DNA of 64,000 nucleotides. Origin: Streptomyces durocortorensis (GTDB lineage: Bacteria > Actinomycetota > Actinomycetes > Streptomycetales > Streptomycetaceae). The position numbers and the translations under genes were made by a program. Shown here piece by piece: positions 43,819 through 53,673 of this stretch (positions are counted from its first letter, which is position 1; each line of letters begins with the position of its first letter). Location of the stretch: contig NZ_CP134500.1 of NCBI RefSeq assembly GCF_031760065.1, positions 7,006,001 to 7,070,000 of the forward strand, read 5' to 3'. The notes under the pieces were generated by a model. That model saw only the letters and a program-made list of their open reading frames with translations, searched no databases and was not told where the DNA came from.

Positions 43819-44289
43819 TCAGTGCTGGGCGCCGGGGTCGGCGGGGGCGTCCTGATCGAAGGTCTCGATCATCTTGAGCAGCTGTTCCCGCATCGTAGGC
43901 GTCATCGCGCCAGCCCTCATGGCGATCATCCGGACCTGCCGGCTGGCCAACTGCTCGCGGAGCAGGTCGTCTTCGGGGTCCCTGCCCGCCACCAGCGACT
44001 GGATCGTGATCGGAGCGGCCCCCGGCTCGCGGTGGTCGTCGAAGAACTTCACCAGGCCGTCGAGGACGCCCAGCGTCGGGTTCGTGTGCGAGCCGTTGCG
44101 CAGCATCGCGAGGTAGCTCCTCGACAACGTCGCTGGGTGGGACGGATCGGCGGTCACCGCCTTGGCCACCTCGGCCGTCGAATACTCCCGTTGACGCCCA
44201 TGGGCGTCGCGCCATCGCACCATGGCGAACAACGCGTTCAACCGCTCGGCCAACGACTGGCCGCGACACTGGTCCCTACCTGCTGACAA
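43819..44289 (-). CDS. XRE-like HTH regulator of the ImmA/DUF6545 module
   Basis: 156 residues from a TTG at 44289 with GGGAG eight bases upstream. The HTH (YSTAEVAKAVTADPSHPATL then LSRSYLAMLRNGSHTNPT) resembles EspR/XRE proteins of Streptomyces. A C-terminal helical tail (QLASRQVRMIAMRAGAM; MREQLLKMIETFDQD) probably dimerises. It is the likely substrate or partner of the adjacent ImmA peptidase and is divergent from the ParB-like regulator gene. Confidence 0.8.
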   Translation of the reverse strand: MSAGRDQCRGQSLAERLNALFAMVRWRDAHGRQREYSTAEVAKAVTADPSHPATLSRSYLAMLRNGSHTNPTLGVLDGLVKFFDDHREPGAAPITIQSLVAGRDPEDDLLREQLASRQVRMIAMRAGAMTPTMREQLLKMIETFDQDAPADPGAQH

Positions 44290-44472
44290 GGTTCACGCTC
44301 CCCGGTCGGATCGCCCGACGTTCCTGCTCGTCCTGCTCGTCCCGCTGTCTGTGCGTTGTACGGAGAGTAGCCAACACCGCTGGCTGAGTGGAGACTTGGG
44401 TGATAATATCTTGGACACTTCGCTTACTTCATTGACATCCGCCCGGGCAGGAGCGCGCTAAGAGGAGCATCG

Positions 44473-45591
44473 ATGTCCGATGGGTTGGCCGACGCCGTCG
44501 AGGACAGTGAGTACGGGCGCGGCACGGAGCTGGTATCCGTCGACGCCCTGCGTGTCTCGGATCGTCCACGTGTCGCGGCGGAGGACACTCGGCACACCCG
44601 GGCCCTCGCCGATTCGGACGTCCCGCTGCCGCCCATCGTCGTCCACCGGCCCACGATGCGTGTCGTGGACGGCTTCCACCGTCTGCGGGCCACGGTGCTG
44701 CGGGGAGAAGAGCGTATCCGTGTCAGCTTCGTCGAGGGCACCCTCGACGAGGCATTCGTCCTGGCGGTAAGGATCAACACACGGCAGGGGATGCCTCTTT
44801 CGCACGCCGACCGGACGGCGGCAGCCGCCCGTCTCGTCGAGAGCCACCCCCAGTGGTCCGACCGCCGCATCGCCGAGATCGCCTGCCTGTCGCCCACCAC
44901 CGTGGCCGCGCTGCGGAGCCGTTCAACCGGCCGTCGTGGGCAGTTGAACGCACGGGCGGGCCGCGACGGACGGGTCCGCCCGCTCGACGCCGACGCCGCG
45001 CGGGGGCGTCGGCGCGCGGAGCTATTCATCCGAGCCAGGCCCGACGCGTCCCTGCGCGAGGTGGCGGCCGTGGCCGGCGTCGCGGTCGCCACGGCCAGAG
45101 ACGTACGGGCCAGGCTGCGGGCCGGTGAGAGTCCGCTGCCCCCGAAGCTGCGGGCCGCCGAACAGGAGGGCGTCCCCGATGACGGTGCGGCGGCCCCGGC
45201 GTCCGCTCGTGATGCGGAGGGGGCGCCCGCTCGCGGTACGGAGGAGGCGCTCGCTCGCGGTACGGAGGAGCGGTCGCCGACCGCCGACGGTCCGCCGCCG
45301 ACGGGGGACGGCAGATGTGTGGTGCAGATGCCGCAGCGCTTCGCGCACCCGGCCGTCCCCAATCTGCGCAAGGACCCCTCGCTGCGCTTCACCGAGGCCG
45401 GTCGCACGCTGCTGAGGCTGTGGAGTGCGCACTCGATGGACGCCCAACGATGGCGGTGGCTGGCCGGAGGTGTGCCCGTCCACCGGCTGGGCGATGCCGT
45501 CTGGGCCGCACAGCAGTGCGCCGACCAGTGGCGTCGCTTCGCCAGAGACCTCGAAATCCGAGCGGCGGAAGGCCGTGACCGGACCGGCTGA
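44473..45591 (+). CDS. ParB/StrR-like DNA-binding regulator
   Basis: 372 residues. N-terminal ParB/Srx-like fold (VSVDALRVSD; LPPIVVHRPTMRVVDGFHR), then an HTH-like region (WSDRRIAEIACLSPTTVAAL) and a second (LREVAAVAGVAVATARDVRA), and a Pro/Glu-rich linker with two copies of ARGTEEALARGTEE-type units. A conserved C-terminal helical part follows (MDAQRWRWLAGGVPVHRLG). Proteins of this build act as activators in many Streptomyces antibiotic clusters. It lacks the partner ParA and is followed by LuxR and MarR genes and the PKS run, so a cluster role is likely. GAGGAG precedes ATG 44473. Confidence 0.75.
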   Translation: MSDGLADAVEDSEYGRGTELVSVDALRVSDRPRVAAEDTRHTRALADSDVPLPPIVVHRPTMRVVDGFHRLRATVLRGEERIRVSFVEGTLDEAFVLAVRINTRQGMPLSHADRTAAAARLVESHPQWSDRRIAEIACLSPTTVAALRSRSTGRRGQLNARAGRDGRVRPLDADAARGRRRAELFIRARPDASLREVAAVAGVAVATARDVRARLRAGESPLPPKLRAAEQEGVPDDGAAAPASARDAEGAPARGTEEALARGTEERSPTADGPPPTGDGRCVVQMPQRFAHPAVPNLRKDPSLRFTEAGRTLLRLWSAHSMDAQRWRWLAGGVPVHRLGDAVWAAQQCADQWRRFARDLEIRAAEGRDRTG

Positions 45592-46064
45592 CACCCGAAA
45601 TTAATGTCGCCCGTGCATAGGGGGCGTCGTAAACATGCGGTGGATGAGACGGACTTCACGGCGAGCGGTCTTGAAGAGTGCCGAAGTGACTCGTGTACGT
45701 TGAAGTAATTGTCGGCGTGCTGCTTCCCGGCTTTGTGGTGGTAACGAAGCCCGGTGTGCGTCGCGGGATTACTGAAGGGATGCTGGGATGCCTCATTGCA
45801 TGGCGTGCACAGTTCCGGTAGTTCCTCGGGTCTGCGAGGCTGGGTACACGCGAGGCGGTCCGTCCTCGCGATGTTTGCCGGTTTCCGGCGGCCGGTGAGC
45901 CGCGCACCAGAAGAAGGGCGCCGGCCGGGCCCGCTGTCGTGCCCGCCGGTCCTGTACTTTGCCCGAAGTGCTTCCCTTCCGCGGTGGGCATCGGGAATTC
46001 TCGATGCTGTTGCCCGCGCCCGTGTGCCGACACCTTGGTACGTATCGCCAGTTATGGGGGAAAG
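45592..46064. other. Control region upstream of the LuxR cluster regulator
   Basis: 473 bases, noticeably less GC-rich than the genes around it (e.g. CGAAATTAATGTCGCCC at the start), with no open frame having a ribosome site and gene-like codon use. It presumably carries the promoter and long leader of the LuxR gene. Confidence 0.5.
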
Positions 46065-47468
46065 ATGAATGCGACGGAGTGCGAAAACAATCGGACAGCG
46101 GATGTTTTCGCCGGGCGGCACGCGTGGCGCACAGATCCGGTTGCGCCAGGGTGGCGCAACGCAGCCGTTCACACGGCATGGGAGGGAAGGGGACAGGAGA
46201 GCGCCCCTGCCTTAGCCAGGCCGTCGGCGCCGTCCCGGTCCGCGGTCACCTACACGCCGGGGATCGTGCTCCGTGGTGAGGTCGATGGTATGCGGCCCGA
46301 ATTGCGCGCCGCCGTGCAGAGCATCGGACTGGCCAATCTCGGGGTGGGCCGTGCGGTGGTCACCGAACAGACCGAGTGGGTGCTGGAATCGGACGCGGCC
46401 AGGTCCGAGGCGCACTGCGCCTGGCTGGCGATCCTGGCGCTGCACTACACCGGTGACCTCGTCTCGGCGGACGCGCAGTGCGAGCGGCTCGCCCGTGATC
46501 CCGTGTGGGCCGGGTCGGACCGGCACCAGGAACTGCTGACGCTCCTGAGGGCCCGCAGCAGTCTGATGTCGGGCGATGTGGCGCGGGCCGCGGAGCTGCT
46601 GAAGGCGCTTCTCGCCCGCCGCGCGCCGACGTTGCCCCTCTGCCTCACGGTCGCCTGGCTGATCGAGGCGCTGGTCCACCTGGGCGAGTTCGACCAGGCG
46701 CACCAAGTGCTCCTCGAACACGGGCTGGTCGGCCGGCTCGGCTCCCACCTGCCCGACCGGGTGCACGTGCTGGCGGCCAGGGGCGCCCTGCACATGGCCG
46801 CCGGTCAGTTCCGGCACGCCATCGACGACTACACCGCCTGCGGCCGGATTCTGGCCACGCTCAACGTGGTCAACTCCGCTGTCGTTCCCTGGCGGTCCAG
46901 GGCGGCCCTCGGGGCGCTGGCCGTACAGCGGTACGACCTGGCACTCGCGCTGGCCGAGGACGAGCTGATCGCGGCCCGGAAGTGGGGATCGGCCAGGGGT
47001 GTGGGCACGGCGCTGCACGCGGTGGCCATGGCGCGCCGGGACGGGACGTCCCCGGCCCTGCTGGAGGAGGCCGTCCAGCTGCTCGAACTCGGGCACGCCA
47101 GGTCCGAGCTGATGCAGGCGCTCTACGACCTCGGGATGATGCAGGCCGAACGCAAGGACGTGGTGGGCGGGCGCAGCCGGCTGGAGGAGGTCGACGAGGT
47201 GGCCCACGCGTGCGGCAACGCCTTCTGGGCGCGGCGCGTGAAGCCGGCTCTGGCCCGCCTGAACGACCCCGACGGCAGTCGTGTGCTCACCCGGCAGGAG
47301 AACAAGATCGCCCAGCTGGCCCGGGCCGGATACAGCAACCGGAGGATAGCGGAGACGCTCTTCCTGGCGGTTCGGACGGTTGAATTCCACTTGTCCAGTG
47401 TGTACCGGAAGCTGGATATCTCAGGCCGACAGGAGCTGGTCACCGCCCTGGGGGTCGTGGCCCCTTAG
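46065..47468 (+). CDS. LuxR-type (LAL-like) pathway regulator lacking the ATPase half; has a TTA codon
   Basis: 467 residues from ATG 46065 (GGGGGAAAG upstream). The middle ~300 residues are helical TPR-like repeats (e.g. LSGDVARAAELL-like MSGDVARAAELLKALLARR). The C-terminal LuxR HTH is complete (LTRQENKIAQLARAGYSNRR to RKLDISGRQELVTALGV). It equals the C-terminal half of large LAL regulators; the AAA ATPase half is missing. Leu50 is encoded by TTA (46212-46214), the rare codon read by the bldA tRNA, so translation should wait for development. Probable activator of the downstream angucycline-type cluster. Confidence 0.85.
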   Translation: MNATECENNRTADVFAGRHAWRTDPVAPGWRNAAVHTAWEGRGQESAPALARPSAPSRSAVTYTPGIVLRGEVDGMRPELRAAVQSIGLANLGVGRAVVTEQTEWVLESDAARSEAHCAWLAILALHYTGDLVSADAQCERLARDPVWAGSDRHQELLTLLRARSSLMSGDVARAAELLKALLARRAPTLPLCLTVAWLIEALVHLGEFDQAHQVLLEHGLVGRLGSHLPDRVHVLAARGALHMAAGQFRHAIDDYTACGRILATLNVVNSAVVPWRSRAALGALAVQRYDLALALAEDELIAARKWGSARGVGTALHAVAMARRDGTSPALLEEAVQLLELGHARSELMQALYDLGMMQAERKDVVGGRSRLEEVDEVAHACGNAFWARRVKPALARLNDPDGSRVLTRQENKIAQLARAGYSNRRIAETLFLAVRTVEFHLSSVYRKLDISGRQELVTALGVVAP

Positions 47469-47486
47469 GGAACACTGCGTCGCGGC

Positions 47487-47513
47487 GCCGCCCATCTCTC
47501 CGAGATGGGCGGC
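47487..47513 (+). terminator. Intrinsic terminator after the LuxR gene
   Basis: A 12-bp stem (47487-47498 with 47502-47513), three-base loop, then ATTTTCG; 19 bases after the stop codon. A rare case here with a T tract. Confidence 0.85.
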
Positions 47514-47579
47514 ATTTTCGTGTTCTGTTCGGCGGATTTTCCCCGGTTGAAATAAAGGCGTGCTGCTGCGAGGGGGAAT

Positions 47580-47644
47580 CTGCGGGTGGGCCGCAGAGAC
47601 CCTGCGGGTGCCCCGTAATGGAACCTGCGGGTGCCCCGCAGGTT
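47580..47644. repeat. Three CTGCGGGTGssCCG repeats, two forming hairpins
   Basis: Copies at 47580-47596, 47601-47615 and 47624-47642. The first and third each fold (CTGCGG/CCGCAG; AACCTGCGGG/CCCGCAGGTT at 47622-47644). They lie between the LuxR terminator and the MarR gene, 115 bases before its start, so they may be binding sites for a cluster regulator or leader structures. Confidence 0.65.
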
Positions 47645-47758
47645 CCCCTCGGTTCCCTTGTGTGCCAGTCGGTTCGGATGACAGGCTCGAAATCAATTCA
47701 GCGAGATTCACTCACCGGGCTGCGGCCGCAACCGACGCACACCGAGGCAGGAATTCGC

Positions 47759-48184
47759 ATGCTTCAGCAGAACACGACCAAGCGCATCGGATATTGGCTG
47801 CTGCACTTGCATCAGCTCTTCGACGAAGCCACTCGGCGGGCACTGTCGGAACAGGACCTGAATCGGCGTCAGTGGCAGGTGCTGCACGCGATCAGTATCC
47901 AGGTGAATACCGTCGCCGGAATCGATGAGGCGTTCTCCCCCTTCCTGGCGGTGGACCGGGCGGGGACGTACGGCCCCATCGTGAAGGAGTTCGAGGCCCG
48001 TGGCTGGGTGACAACGGACGGCACGGCCATTTCCCTCACCGAGGACGGGGAGGCGGCGCATACACGGGCCGAGGCCGCGGTGAACGCGCATGCGGCCCAA
48101 TCGCTCGCGGGGATATCCGAGGCCGAGTTCCTCGCCGCCAACGACGTACTGGCGCGCATCGCCCACAACCTTGAGACCGAATAG
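47759..48184 (+). CDS. MarR-family winged-helix regulator
   Basis: 141 residues. MarR layout: dimerisation helix (YWLLHLHQLFDEATRRAL), then RRQWQVLHAISIQ, recognition region around LAVDRAGTYGPIVKEFEARG, wing WVTTDGTAISLTEDGEAA. ATG 47759 has GGCAGGA upstream. It is the gene immediately before the PgaE-like hydroxylase (25 bases), so it is probably co-transcribed with the biosynthetic genes and may sense the product or an intermediate. Confidence 0.85.
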   Translation: MLQQNTTKRIGYWLLHLHQLFDEATRRALSEQDLNRRQWQVLHAISIQVNTVAGIDEAFSPFLAVDRAGTYGPIVKEFEARGWVTTDGTAISLTEDGEAAHTRAEAAVNAHAAQSLAGISEAEFLAANDVLARIAHNLETE

Positions 48185-48209
48185 CGCCGGTTCTCCTCGG
48201 GAGGTACGT

Positions 48210-49694
48210 ATGGATGCTTCAGTCATTGTCGTGGGAGCCGGGCCCGCGGGGCTCGCGCTGGCCGGGGAACTGCGTCTCGCCGGTGTCGACGTCATCGTGC
48301 TGGACCGGCTGGCCGCACCGTCCGGAGAGTCGCGCGGCATCGGGTTCACCATCCGGACCATGGAAGTCTTCGACCAGCGGGGACTTCTCTCCCGCTTAGG
48401 GGAGATCGAGACCAGCGAGGCCGGGCACTTCGGCGGCCTGCCCCTCGATCTGGGGGCGCTGGGCGCCGCCCACGCATCCGCGAGGACCGTTCCCCAGTCC
48501 GTGACCGAGGGAGTCCTGGAGCGCTGGGCCCGCGACCTGGGCGCCGACATCAGGCGCGGACACGAGGTCACAGGCCATGTCGAGGACGGCGACGGGGTGA
48601 CCGTCACCGTCTCGGGCGACGGGGCCAATCTGCGCGCCCGCTACCTGGTCGGCTGTGACGGAGGGCGCAGCGGCGTTCGCCGGGCCGCCGGCTTCGACTT
48701 CCCCGGAACTCCCGCCACCACCGAACTCTTCCTCGCCGACATCAAAGGCGCGGATCTGTCGCCCCGCATGGTGATCGACCGGACCGACGACGGCCTGGTC
48801 ATGGTCGCGCAACTGCCGGGCGGCATCCACCGCGTCATCGTGGGCGAGCGAGGCACGACGCCCCCCGAGCGGCGCACCGCACCGCCCGCCTTCAGCGAGG
48901 TCGCCGATGTCTGGAAGCGCCTGACGGGCGGTGACATCTCCGGGGCGGAGCCAGTCTGGGTCAGCGCGTTCACCGACGCCGCCCGGCAGGTCACCGCGTA
49001 CCGGCGCGGCCGGGTGCTGCTGGCCGGGGACGCCGCGCACGTCCATCTGCCCGCCGGTGGGCAGGGGATGAACACCAGCATCCAGGACTCGGTGAACCTC
49101 GGCTGGAAGCTCGCGGCGGTGGTGCGCGGCACCGCCCCCGACACGCTCCTCGACTCCTACCACGACGAACGTCACGAGGTCGGCCGCAGGCTCCTCGCGA
49201 ACACCCGGGCCCAGAGCTCCCTCATCCTCGGCGGCGCCGACGCCGGGCCGGTTCGCGAGATCCTCGGCGAACTCCTCACCCTGCCCGAGGTGGAACGCCA
49301 TCTGGCGGCCCGGGTCAGCGGCCTGGACATCCGCTACGACGTGGGCGGCGGCGCGCACCCCCTGCTCGGGGCCCGCATGCCGCGGCTCCGGCTCGCTCAC
49401 GAGGGCAAGGAGACCAGCAGCGGCGAACTCCTGCGGACGGGGCGCGGGGTGCTGCTGGACCTGGCGGACAACGCCACGCTGCGCGGCCGTGCCCGGGAAT
49501 GGACCGACCGGATCGACGTGGTGACAGCCGTCCCGCACGACCCCACGGCCGACCATCTGCCGGCCGGCACCACCGCACTCCTGCTGCGTCCCGACGGCCA
49601 TGTGGCCTGGGCCGCTCCGGGCTCCCACTCCGACCTGCCGATGGCGCTGGCCCGCTGGTTCGGGCCGGCCCGACGAACACGAGAAGGGGAATGA
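48210..49694 (+). CDS. pgaE: PgaE/JadH/UrdE-like angucycline C-12 flavin hydroxylase; has a TTA codon
   Basis: 494 residues, class A flavoprotein aromatic hydroxylase. FAD motifs: [40 protein letters not shown] and [20 protein letters not shown]. Stretches such as [23 protein letters not shown] and [16 protein letters not shown] [12 protein letters not shown] closely follow my memory of PgaE from the gaudimycin/angucycline pathway. It also has the C-terminal thioredoxin-like domain ([20 protein letters not shown]). It is expected to hydroxylate the tetracyclic intermediate at C-12 to give the quinone. Leu63 is a TTA codon (48396-48398). Its end overlaps the cyclase gene by ATGA. Confidence 0.9.
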   Translation: MDASVIVVGAGPAGLALAGELRLAGVDVIVLDRLAAPSGESRGIGFTIRTMEVFDQRGLLSRLGEIETSEAGHFGGLPLDLGALGAAHASARTVPQSVTEGVLERWARDLGADIRRGHEVTGHVEDGDGVTVTVSGDGANLRARYLVGCDGGRSGVRRAAGFDFPGTPATTELFLADIKGADLSPRMVIDRTDDGLVMVAQLPGGIHRVIVGERGTTPPERRTAPPAFSEVADVWKRLTGGDISGAEPVWVSAFTDAARQVTAYRRGRVLLAGDAAHVHLPAGGQGMNTSIQDSVNLGWKLAAVVRGTAPDTLLDSYHDERHEVGRRLLANTRAQSSLILGGADAGPVREILGELLTLPEVERHLAARVSGLDIRYDVGGGAHPLLGARMPRLRLAHEGKETSSGELLRTGRGVLLDLADNATLRGRAREWTDRIDVVTAVPHDPTADHLPAGTTALLLRPDGHVAWAAPGSHSDLPMALARWFGPARRTREGE

Positions 49695-50017
49695 TGCACA
49701 GCACGCTGATCGTGGCCAGGATGGCATCCGGCTCGGCCGAGGAAGTCGCCGAACTCTTCGGAGCCTTCGACCGTACGGATGTTCCCGGCCGCATGGGCAC
49801 CCGCCGCCGCCGGCTCTTCGAGTTCCGCGGCCTCTACTTCCACCTCCAGGACTTCGACGAGGACAACGGCGAGGACCTGATCGAGGAGGCCAAGACCGAC
49901 CCCCGCTTCGTCCGCATCAGCCAGGACCTGAAGCCGCACATCCAGGCGTACGACCCCGCCACCTGGCGGTCGCCCAAGGACGCCATGGCCCGACGCTTCT
50001 ACGACTGGAGGGCCTGA
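49691..50017 (+). CDS. pgaF: TcmI-family polyketide cyclase (PgaF/LanF-like)
   Basis: 108 residues, the usual size. Family marks: [40 protein letters not shown] and an ending [12 protein letters not shown]. In angucycline clusters (pgaF, lanF, urdF, jadI) this protein closes the fourth ring and sets the bent tetracycle. It is coupled on both sides: ATGA with the hydroxylase and TGATG with KS-alpha. ATG 49694 is an alternative start. Confidence 0.92.
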   Translation: MMHSTLIVARMASGSAEEVAELFGAFDRTDVPGRMGTRRRRLFEFRGLYFHLQDFDEDNGEDLIEEAKTDPRFVRISQDLKPHIQAYDPATWRSPKDAMARRFYDWRA

Positions 50018-51297
50018 TGAGCGGGGTGTACGGACGCCGGGTCGTGATCACCGGGATCGGAGTCACCGCCCCCGGCGGAAAGAGCCCCAAGGAGTTCTGG
50101 AAGCTTCTCACCGACGGACGTACGGCCACCCGCCGTATCTCCTTCTTCGACCCCTCGCCGTTCCGCTCGCAGATCGCCGCCGAGGTCGACTTCGACGCCG
50201 AACTCTCCGGACTCGGCCCGCAGGAGATCCGCAGGATGGACCGGGCCGCCCAGTTCGCGGTGGTCACCGCCCGCGACGCGGTCGCCGACAGCGGACTGGA
50301 GTTCGCCGCCCTCGTCCCGCAGCGGACCGGGGTGACGATCGGCAGCGCGGTCGGCGCGACCACCGGCCTGGACCAGGAGTACCGCACGGTCAGCGACGGC
50401 GGCCGACTGGAACTGGTGGACCACGCCTACGCGGTCCCGCATCTGTACAACCACATGGTCCCCAGCTCCTTCGCGACCGAGGTCGCGTGGGCGGTGGGCG
50501 CGGAGGGGCCGAGCACGGTGGTGTCCACCGGCTGCACCTCCGGTCTGGACGCGGTGGGGTACGCCGCGGACGTCATCAGGGAAGGCTCGGCCGATGTGAT
50601 GATCGCGGGCGCGACCGACGCGCCCATCTCGCCGATCACCGTGGCCTGCTTCGACGCGATCAAGGCCACCACGCCCCGCAACGACGACCCCGAGCACGCC
50701 TCACGGCCCTTCGACGCCAGCCGCAACGGCTTCGTCATGGGTGAGGGATCGGCCGTGTTCGTCCTGGAGGAACTGGACAGCGCCCGTGCCCGCGGGGCGC
50801 GGATCTACGCCGAGGTCGCCGGATTCGCGACACGCTCGAACGCGTTCCACATGACCGGACTCCGCCCCGACGGCGCCGAGATGGCCGAGGCCATCAGGGT
50901 CGCCCTGGACGAGGCCCGGCTCAACCCCGAGGACATCGACTACATCAACGCCCACGGTTCCGGGACCAAGCAGAACGACCGGCACGAGACGGCGGCGTTC
51001 AAGCGCAGCCTGGGGGAGCACGCGCACCGGACCCCGGTCAGCTCCATCAAGTCGATGGTCGGCCACTCGCTCGGCGCCATCGGCTCGATCGAGATCGCGG
51101 CGTCCGTCCTCGCCATGACCCACGACGTGGTGCCACCGACGGCGAATCTCCACAACCCCGACCCGGAGTGCGACCTGGACTACGTGCCGCTGACCGCACG
51201 CGACTGGAAGACCGACAGCGTGCTCTCCGTGGGCAGCGGCTTCGGCGGATTCCAGAGCGCGATGGTGCTGGCCAAGCCCGAGCGGGGCGCCCGATGA
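50017..51297 (+). CDS. pgaA: Type II PKS ketosynthase alpha (PgaA-like)
   Basis: 426 residues, full length. Active-site Cys173 in [16 protein letters not shown]; the two His are in [16 protein letters not shown] and [12 protein letters not shown]. With the KS-beta it condenses one starter and extender malonyl units; a decaketide is expected for angucyclines. [20 protein letters not shown] is typical of KS-alpha. Translation coupled to KS-beta (ATGA overlap). Confidence 0.97.
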   Translation: MSGVYGRRVVITGIGVTAPGGKSPKEFWKLLTDGRTATRRISFFDPSPFRSQIAAEVDFDAELSGLGPQEIRRMDRAAQFAVVTARDAVADSGLEFAALVPQRTGVTIGSAVGATTGLDQEYRTVSDGGRLELVDHAYAVPHLYNHMVPSSFATEVAWAVGAEGPSTVVSTGCTSGLDAVGYAADVIREGSADVMIAGATDAPISPITVACFDAIKATTPRNDDPEHASRPFDASRNGFVMGEGSAVFVLEELDSARARGARIYAEVAGFATRSNAFHMTGLRPDGAEMAEAIRVALDEARLNPEDIDYINAHGSGTKQNDRHETAAFKRSLGEHAHRTPVSSIKSMVGHSLGAIGSIEIAASVLAMTHDVVPPTANLHNPDPECDLDYVPLTARDWKTDSVLSVGSGFGGFQSAMVLAKPERGAR

Positions 51298-52547
51298 GCG
51301 CGCGTGCACTGGTCACCGGGCTCGGGATCGTCGCGCCGACCGGACTCGGCATCGAGGACTACTGGTCGGCCACCCTCGCGGGCCGCAGCGCGATCGGACG
51401 GGTGACGCACTTCGACCCCACGCCCTACCCGTCCCGGCTGGCGGGCCAGGTCAGCGGGTTCGACGCCGCGGAGCACCTGCCCAGCCGGCTCCTGCCGCAG
51501 ACCGACCGGATGACCCGGCTCGCCCTGGTCGGCGCCGACTGGGCGTTCGAGGACGCCGGTGTGGTCCCCGCCGATCTGCCCACGTACGACATCGGAGTGA
51601 TCACCGCGAGCCACTCCGGGGGCTTCGAGTTCGGCCAGAACGAGCTGCGGGCGCTGTGGAGCAAGGGCGGCCAGTACGTCAGCGCGTACCAGTCCTTCGC
51701 CTGGTTCTACGCGGTCAACAGCGGGCAGATCTCCATCCGCAGCGGCCTCCGCGGCCCCAGCAGCGTCGTGGTCAGTGACCAGGCGGGAGGGCTCGACGCG
51801 GTCGCCCAGGCCCGCCGGCAGATCCGCAAGGGGACCAGCATGGTCATCTCGGGCGCGGTCGACGCGTCGATCTGCCCCTGGGGGTGGGTCGCCCAGATGG
51901 CCGGAGGCCGCCTCAGCACCTCCGACGACCCGGAGCGGGCCTACCTCCCCTTCGACGACCGGGCCGCCGGGCACGTACCGGGTGAGGGCGGCGCGCTGCT
52001 GGTCGTCGAGGACGCCGGACACGCGAAGCGGCGTGCGGCGCCCCGGGTGTACGGCGAGATCGCCGGGCACGCGTCGACGGTGGACCCCAGGCCCGGCAGC
52101 GACCGTGCGCCCACCCTGCAGAACGCCATCCAACTCGCCCTGGCCGACGCGGACATGGTCGCCGACGACATCGGCGTCGTGTTCGCCGACGCCGCGGGCC
52201 TGCCGGACCTGGACCGGGCCGAGGCCGAGGCGATCACCAAGGTCTTCGGGCCCCGCGGGGTGCCGGTGACCGCGCCCAAGACCACGACAGGACGGCTGTA
52301 CTCCGGCGCCGCCCCTCTGGACCTCGCCGCCGCGTTCCTCTCGATGCGCGACCAGGTCGTGCCGCCGACGGCCGCCTCCACCCCGGCCAGGTCCTACGAG
52401 ATCGACCTCGTGACCGGCGCCCCCCGTCCCGCCGAACTGCGCAGCGCGCTCGTGCTCGCCCGCGGTCACGGCGGCTTCAACTCGGCGATGGTCGTGCGCG
52501 GAGCCGACCACGCCGCTCTGCGACCCGTAGGGAAGGACATCCCATGA
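51294..52547 (+). CDS. pgaB: Type II PKS chain-length factor / ketosynthase beta (PgaB-like)
   Basis: 417 residues, KS fold but the nucleophile is Gln163 ([13 protein letters not shown]), the mark of a chain-length factor that decarboxylates malonyl-ACP to start the chain. Ends overlap KS-alpha and ACP genes by four bases each, so the minimal PKS is made in step. Chain length cannot be read safely by eye; pathway context says 20 carbons. Confidence 0.96.
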   Translation: MSARALVTGLGIVAPTGLGIEDYWSATLAGRSAIGRVTHFDPTPYPSRLAGQVSGFDAAEHLPSRLLPQTDRMTRLALVGADWAFEDAGVVPADLPTYDIGVITASHSGGFEFGQNELRALWSKGGQYVSAYQSFAWFYAVNSGQISIRSGLRGPSSVVVSDQAGGLDAVAQARRQIRKGTSMVISGAVDASICPWGWVAQMAGGRLSTSDDPERAYLPFDDRAAGHVPGEGGALLVVEDAGHAKRRAAPRVYGEIAGHASTVDPRPGSDRAPTLQNAIQLALADADMVADDIGVVFADAAGLPDLDRAEAEAITKVFGPRGVPVTAPKTTTGRLYSGAAPLDLAAAFLSMRDQVVPPTAASTPARSYEIDLVTGAPRPAELRSALVLARGHGGFNSAMVVRGADHAALRPVGKDIP

Positions 52548-52813
52548 CCACCAGTGAATTCACCCTCCAGGCACTCAGGACCACGCTCCTGGAAGGCGCC
52601 GGAACCGACGAGAACGTGGATCTGAACGGCGACATCGCCGACACCACCTTCGAGGACCTCGGCTACGAGTCGCTGGCGATGCTGGAGACCGTCGGCCGCA
52701 TCGAGCGCGAGTACGGCATCGACCTGGACGAGGAGGAGGTCGCCCTGGCGAACACCCCCCGCGCACTCATCCGCCTCGTCAACGACCGGCTGTCCGCCGC
52801 CCAGTCCGCCTGA
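52544..52813 (+). CDS. pgaC: Acyl carrier protein of the minimal type II PKS (PgaC-like)
   Basis: 89 residues. The phosphopantetheine attachment Ser43 is in EDLGYESLAMLETVGRIE. Acidic four-helix carrier; it overlaps the KS-beta gene by ATGA. No phosphopantetheinyl transferase gene is in the window. Confidence 0.96.
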   Translation: MTTSEFTLQALRTTLLEGAGTDENVDLNGDIADTTFEDLGYESLAMLETVGRIEREYGIDLDEEEVALANTPRALIRLVNDRLSAAQSA

Positions 52814-52825
52814 TCGGAGACCCTG

Positions 52826-53611
52826 ATGACCGACAACACGGCCAAAGTCGCGCTGGTCACCGGCGCCACCAGCGGAATCGGCCTGGCTTCCGCCCGGCTC
52901 CTCGCCGAGCAGGGACACCGGGTGTTCCTCTGCGCCAGGGACGCGAGCGCGGTCGCCGAGACCGTCAAAGCCCTGCAGAACGAGAACCTCGACGTGGACG
53001 GCGCGGCCGCCGACGTCCGCTCCAAGGACGACATCGAGGCCGTCGTACGGGCGGCGGTGGCCCGGTTCGGGCCGATCGACGTCCTGGTCAACAACGCGGG
53101 CCGCAGCGGGGGAGGGGTCACCGCGGACATCGCCGACGACCTGTGGGACGACGTCATCGCCACCAACCTCACCAGTGTGTTCCAGGTGACCCGGGAAGTC
53201 CTCAACACCGGTGGCATGCGCGAGAAGAAGCGCGGCCGCATCATCAGCATCGCCTCCACGGCGGGCAAGCAGGGCGTGGTGCTCGGCGCCCCGTACTCCG
53301 CCTCGAAGCACGGGGTGGTCGGATTCACCAAGGCGCTGGGCAACGAGCTGGCGCCGACCGGGATCACCGTCAACGCGGTGTGCCCCGGCTACGTCGAGAC
53401 GCCGATGGCGCAGCGTGTGCGGCAGGGGTACGCGGCCGCCTACGAGACGTCCGAGGACGCGATCCTGGAGAAGTTCCGGGCGAAGATCCCCCTGGGCCGG
53501 TACTCCACCCCGCAGGAGGTCGCCGGACTCGTCGGCTACCTCGCCTCCGACCCGGCGGCCTCCATCACCGCGCAGGCGCTGAACGTCTGCGGAGGTCTGG
53601 GCAACTTCTGA
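52826..53611 (+). CDS. pgaD: C-9 polyketide ketoreductase (PgaD/ActIII-like)
   Basis: 261 residues. SDR motifs: TGATSGIG, NNAGRSGGG, catalytic Ser in ISIASTAGK, and YSASK. PGYVETPMA and a 261-residue length match ActIII-type ketoreductases, which reduce the C-9 carbonyl and fix the first-ring folding. It starts 12 bases after the ACP stop, with GGAG upstream. Confidence 0.95.
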   Translation: MTDNTAKVALVTGATSGIGLASARLLAEQGHRVFLCARDASAVAETVKALQNENLDVDGAAADVRSKDDIEAVVRAAVARFGPIDVLVNNAGRSGGGVTADIADDLWDDVIATNLTSVFQVTREVLNTGGMREKKRGRIISIASTAGKQGVVLGAPYSASKHGVVGFTKALGNELAPTGITVNAVCPGYVETPMAQRVRQGYAAAYETSEDAILEKFRAKIPLGRYSTPQEVAGLVGYLASDPAASITAQALNVCGGLGNF

Positions 53612-53673
53612 CGGCCCGCCACACCCCGTGGCGACTTCCCTGCCCACCGGGCACGTCGAGTGAGGAGACAGCT

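Noticed and set aside
45793..46179. Minus-strand open frame upstream of the LuxR gene
   Set aside because: Codon use is not gene-like, it overlaps the LuxR start, and there is no ribosome site or recognisable protein feature.
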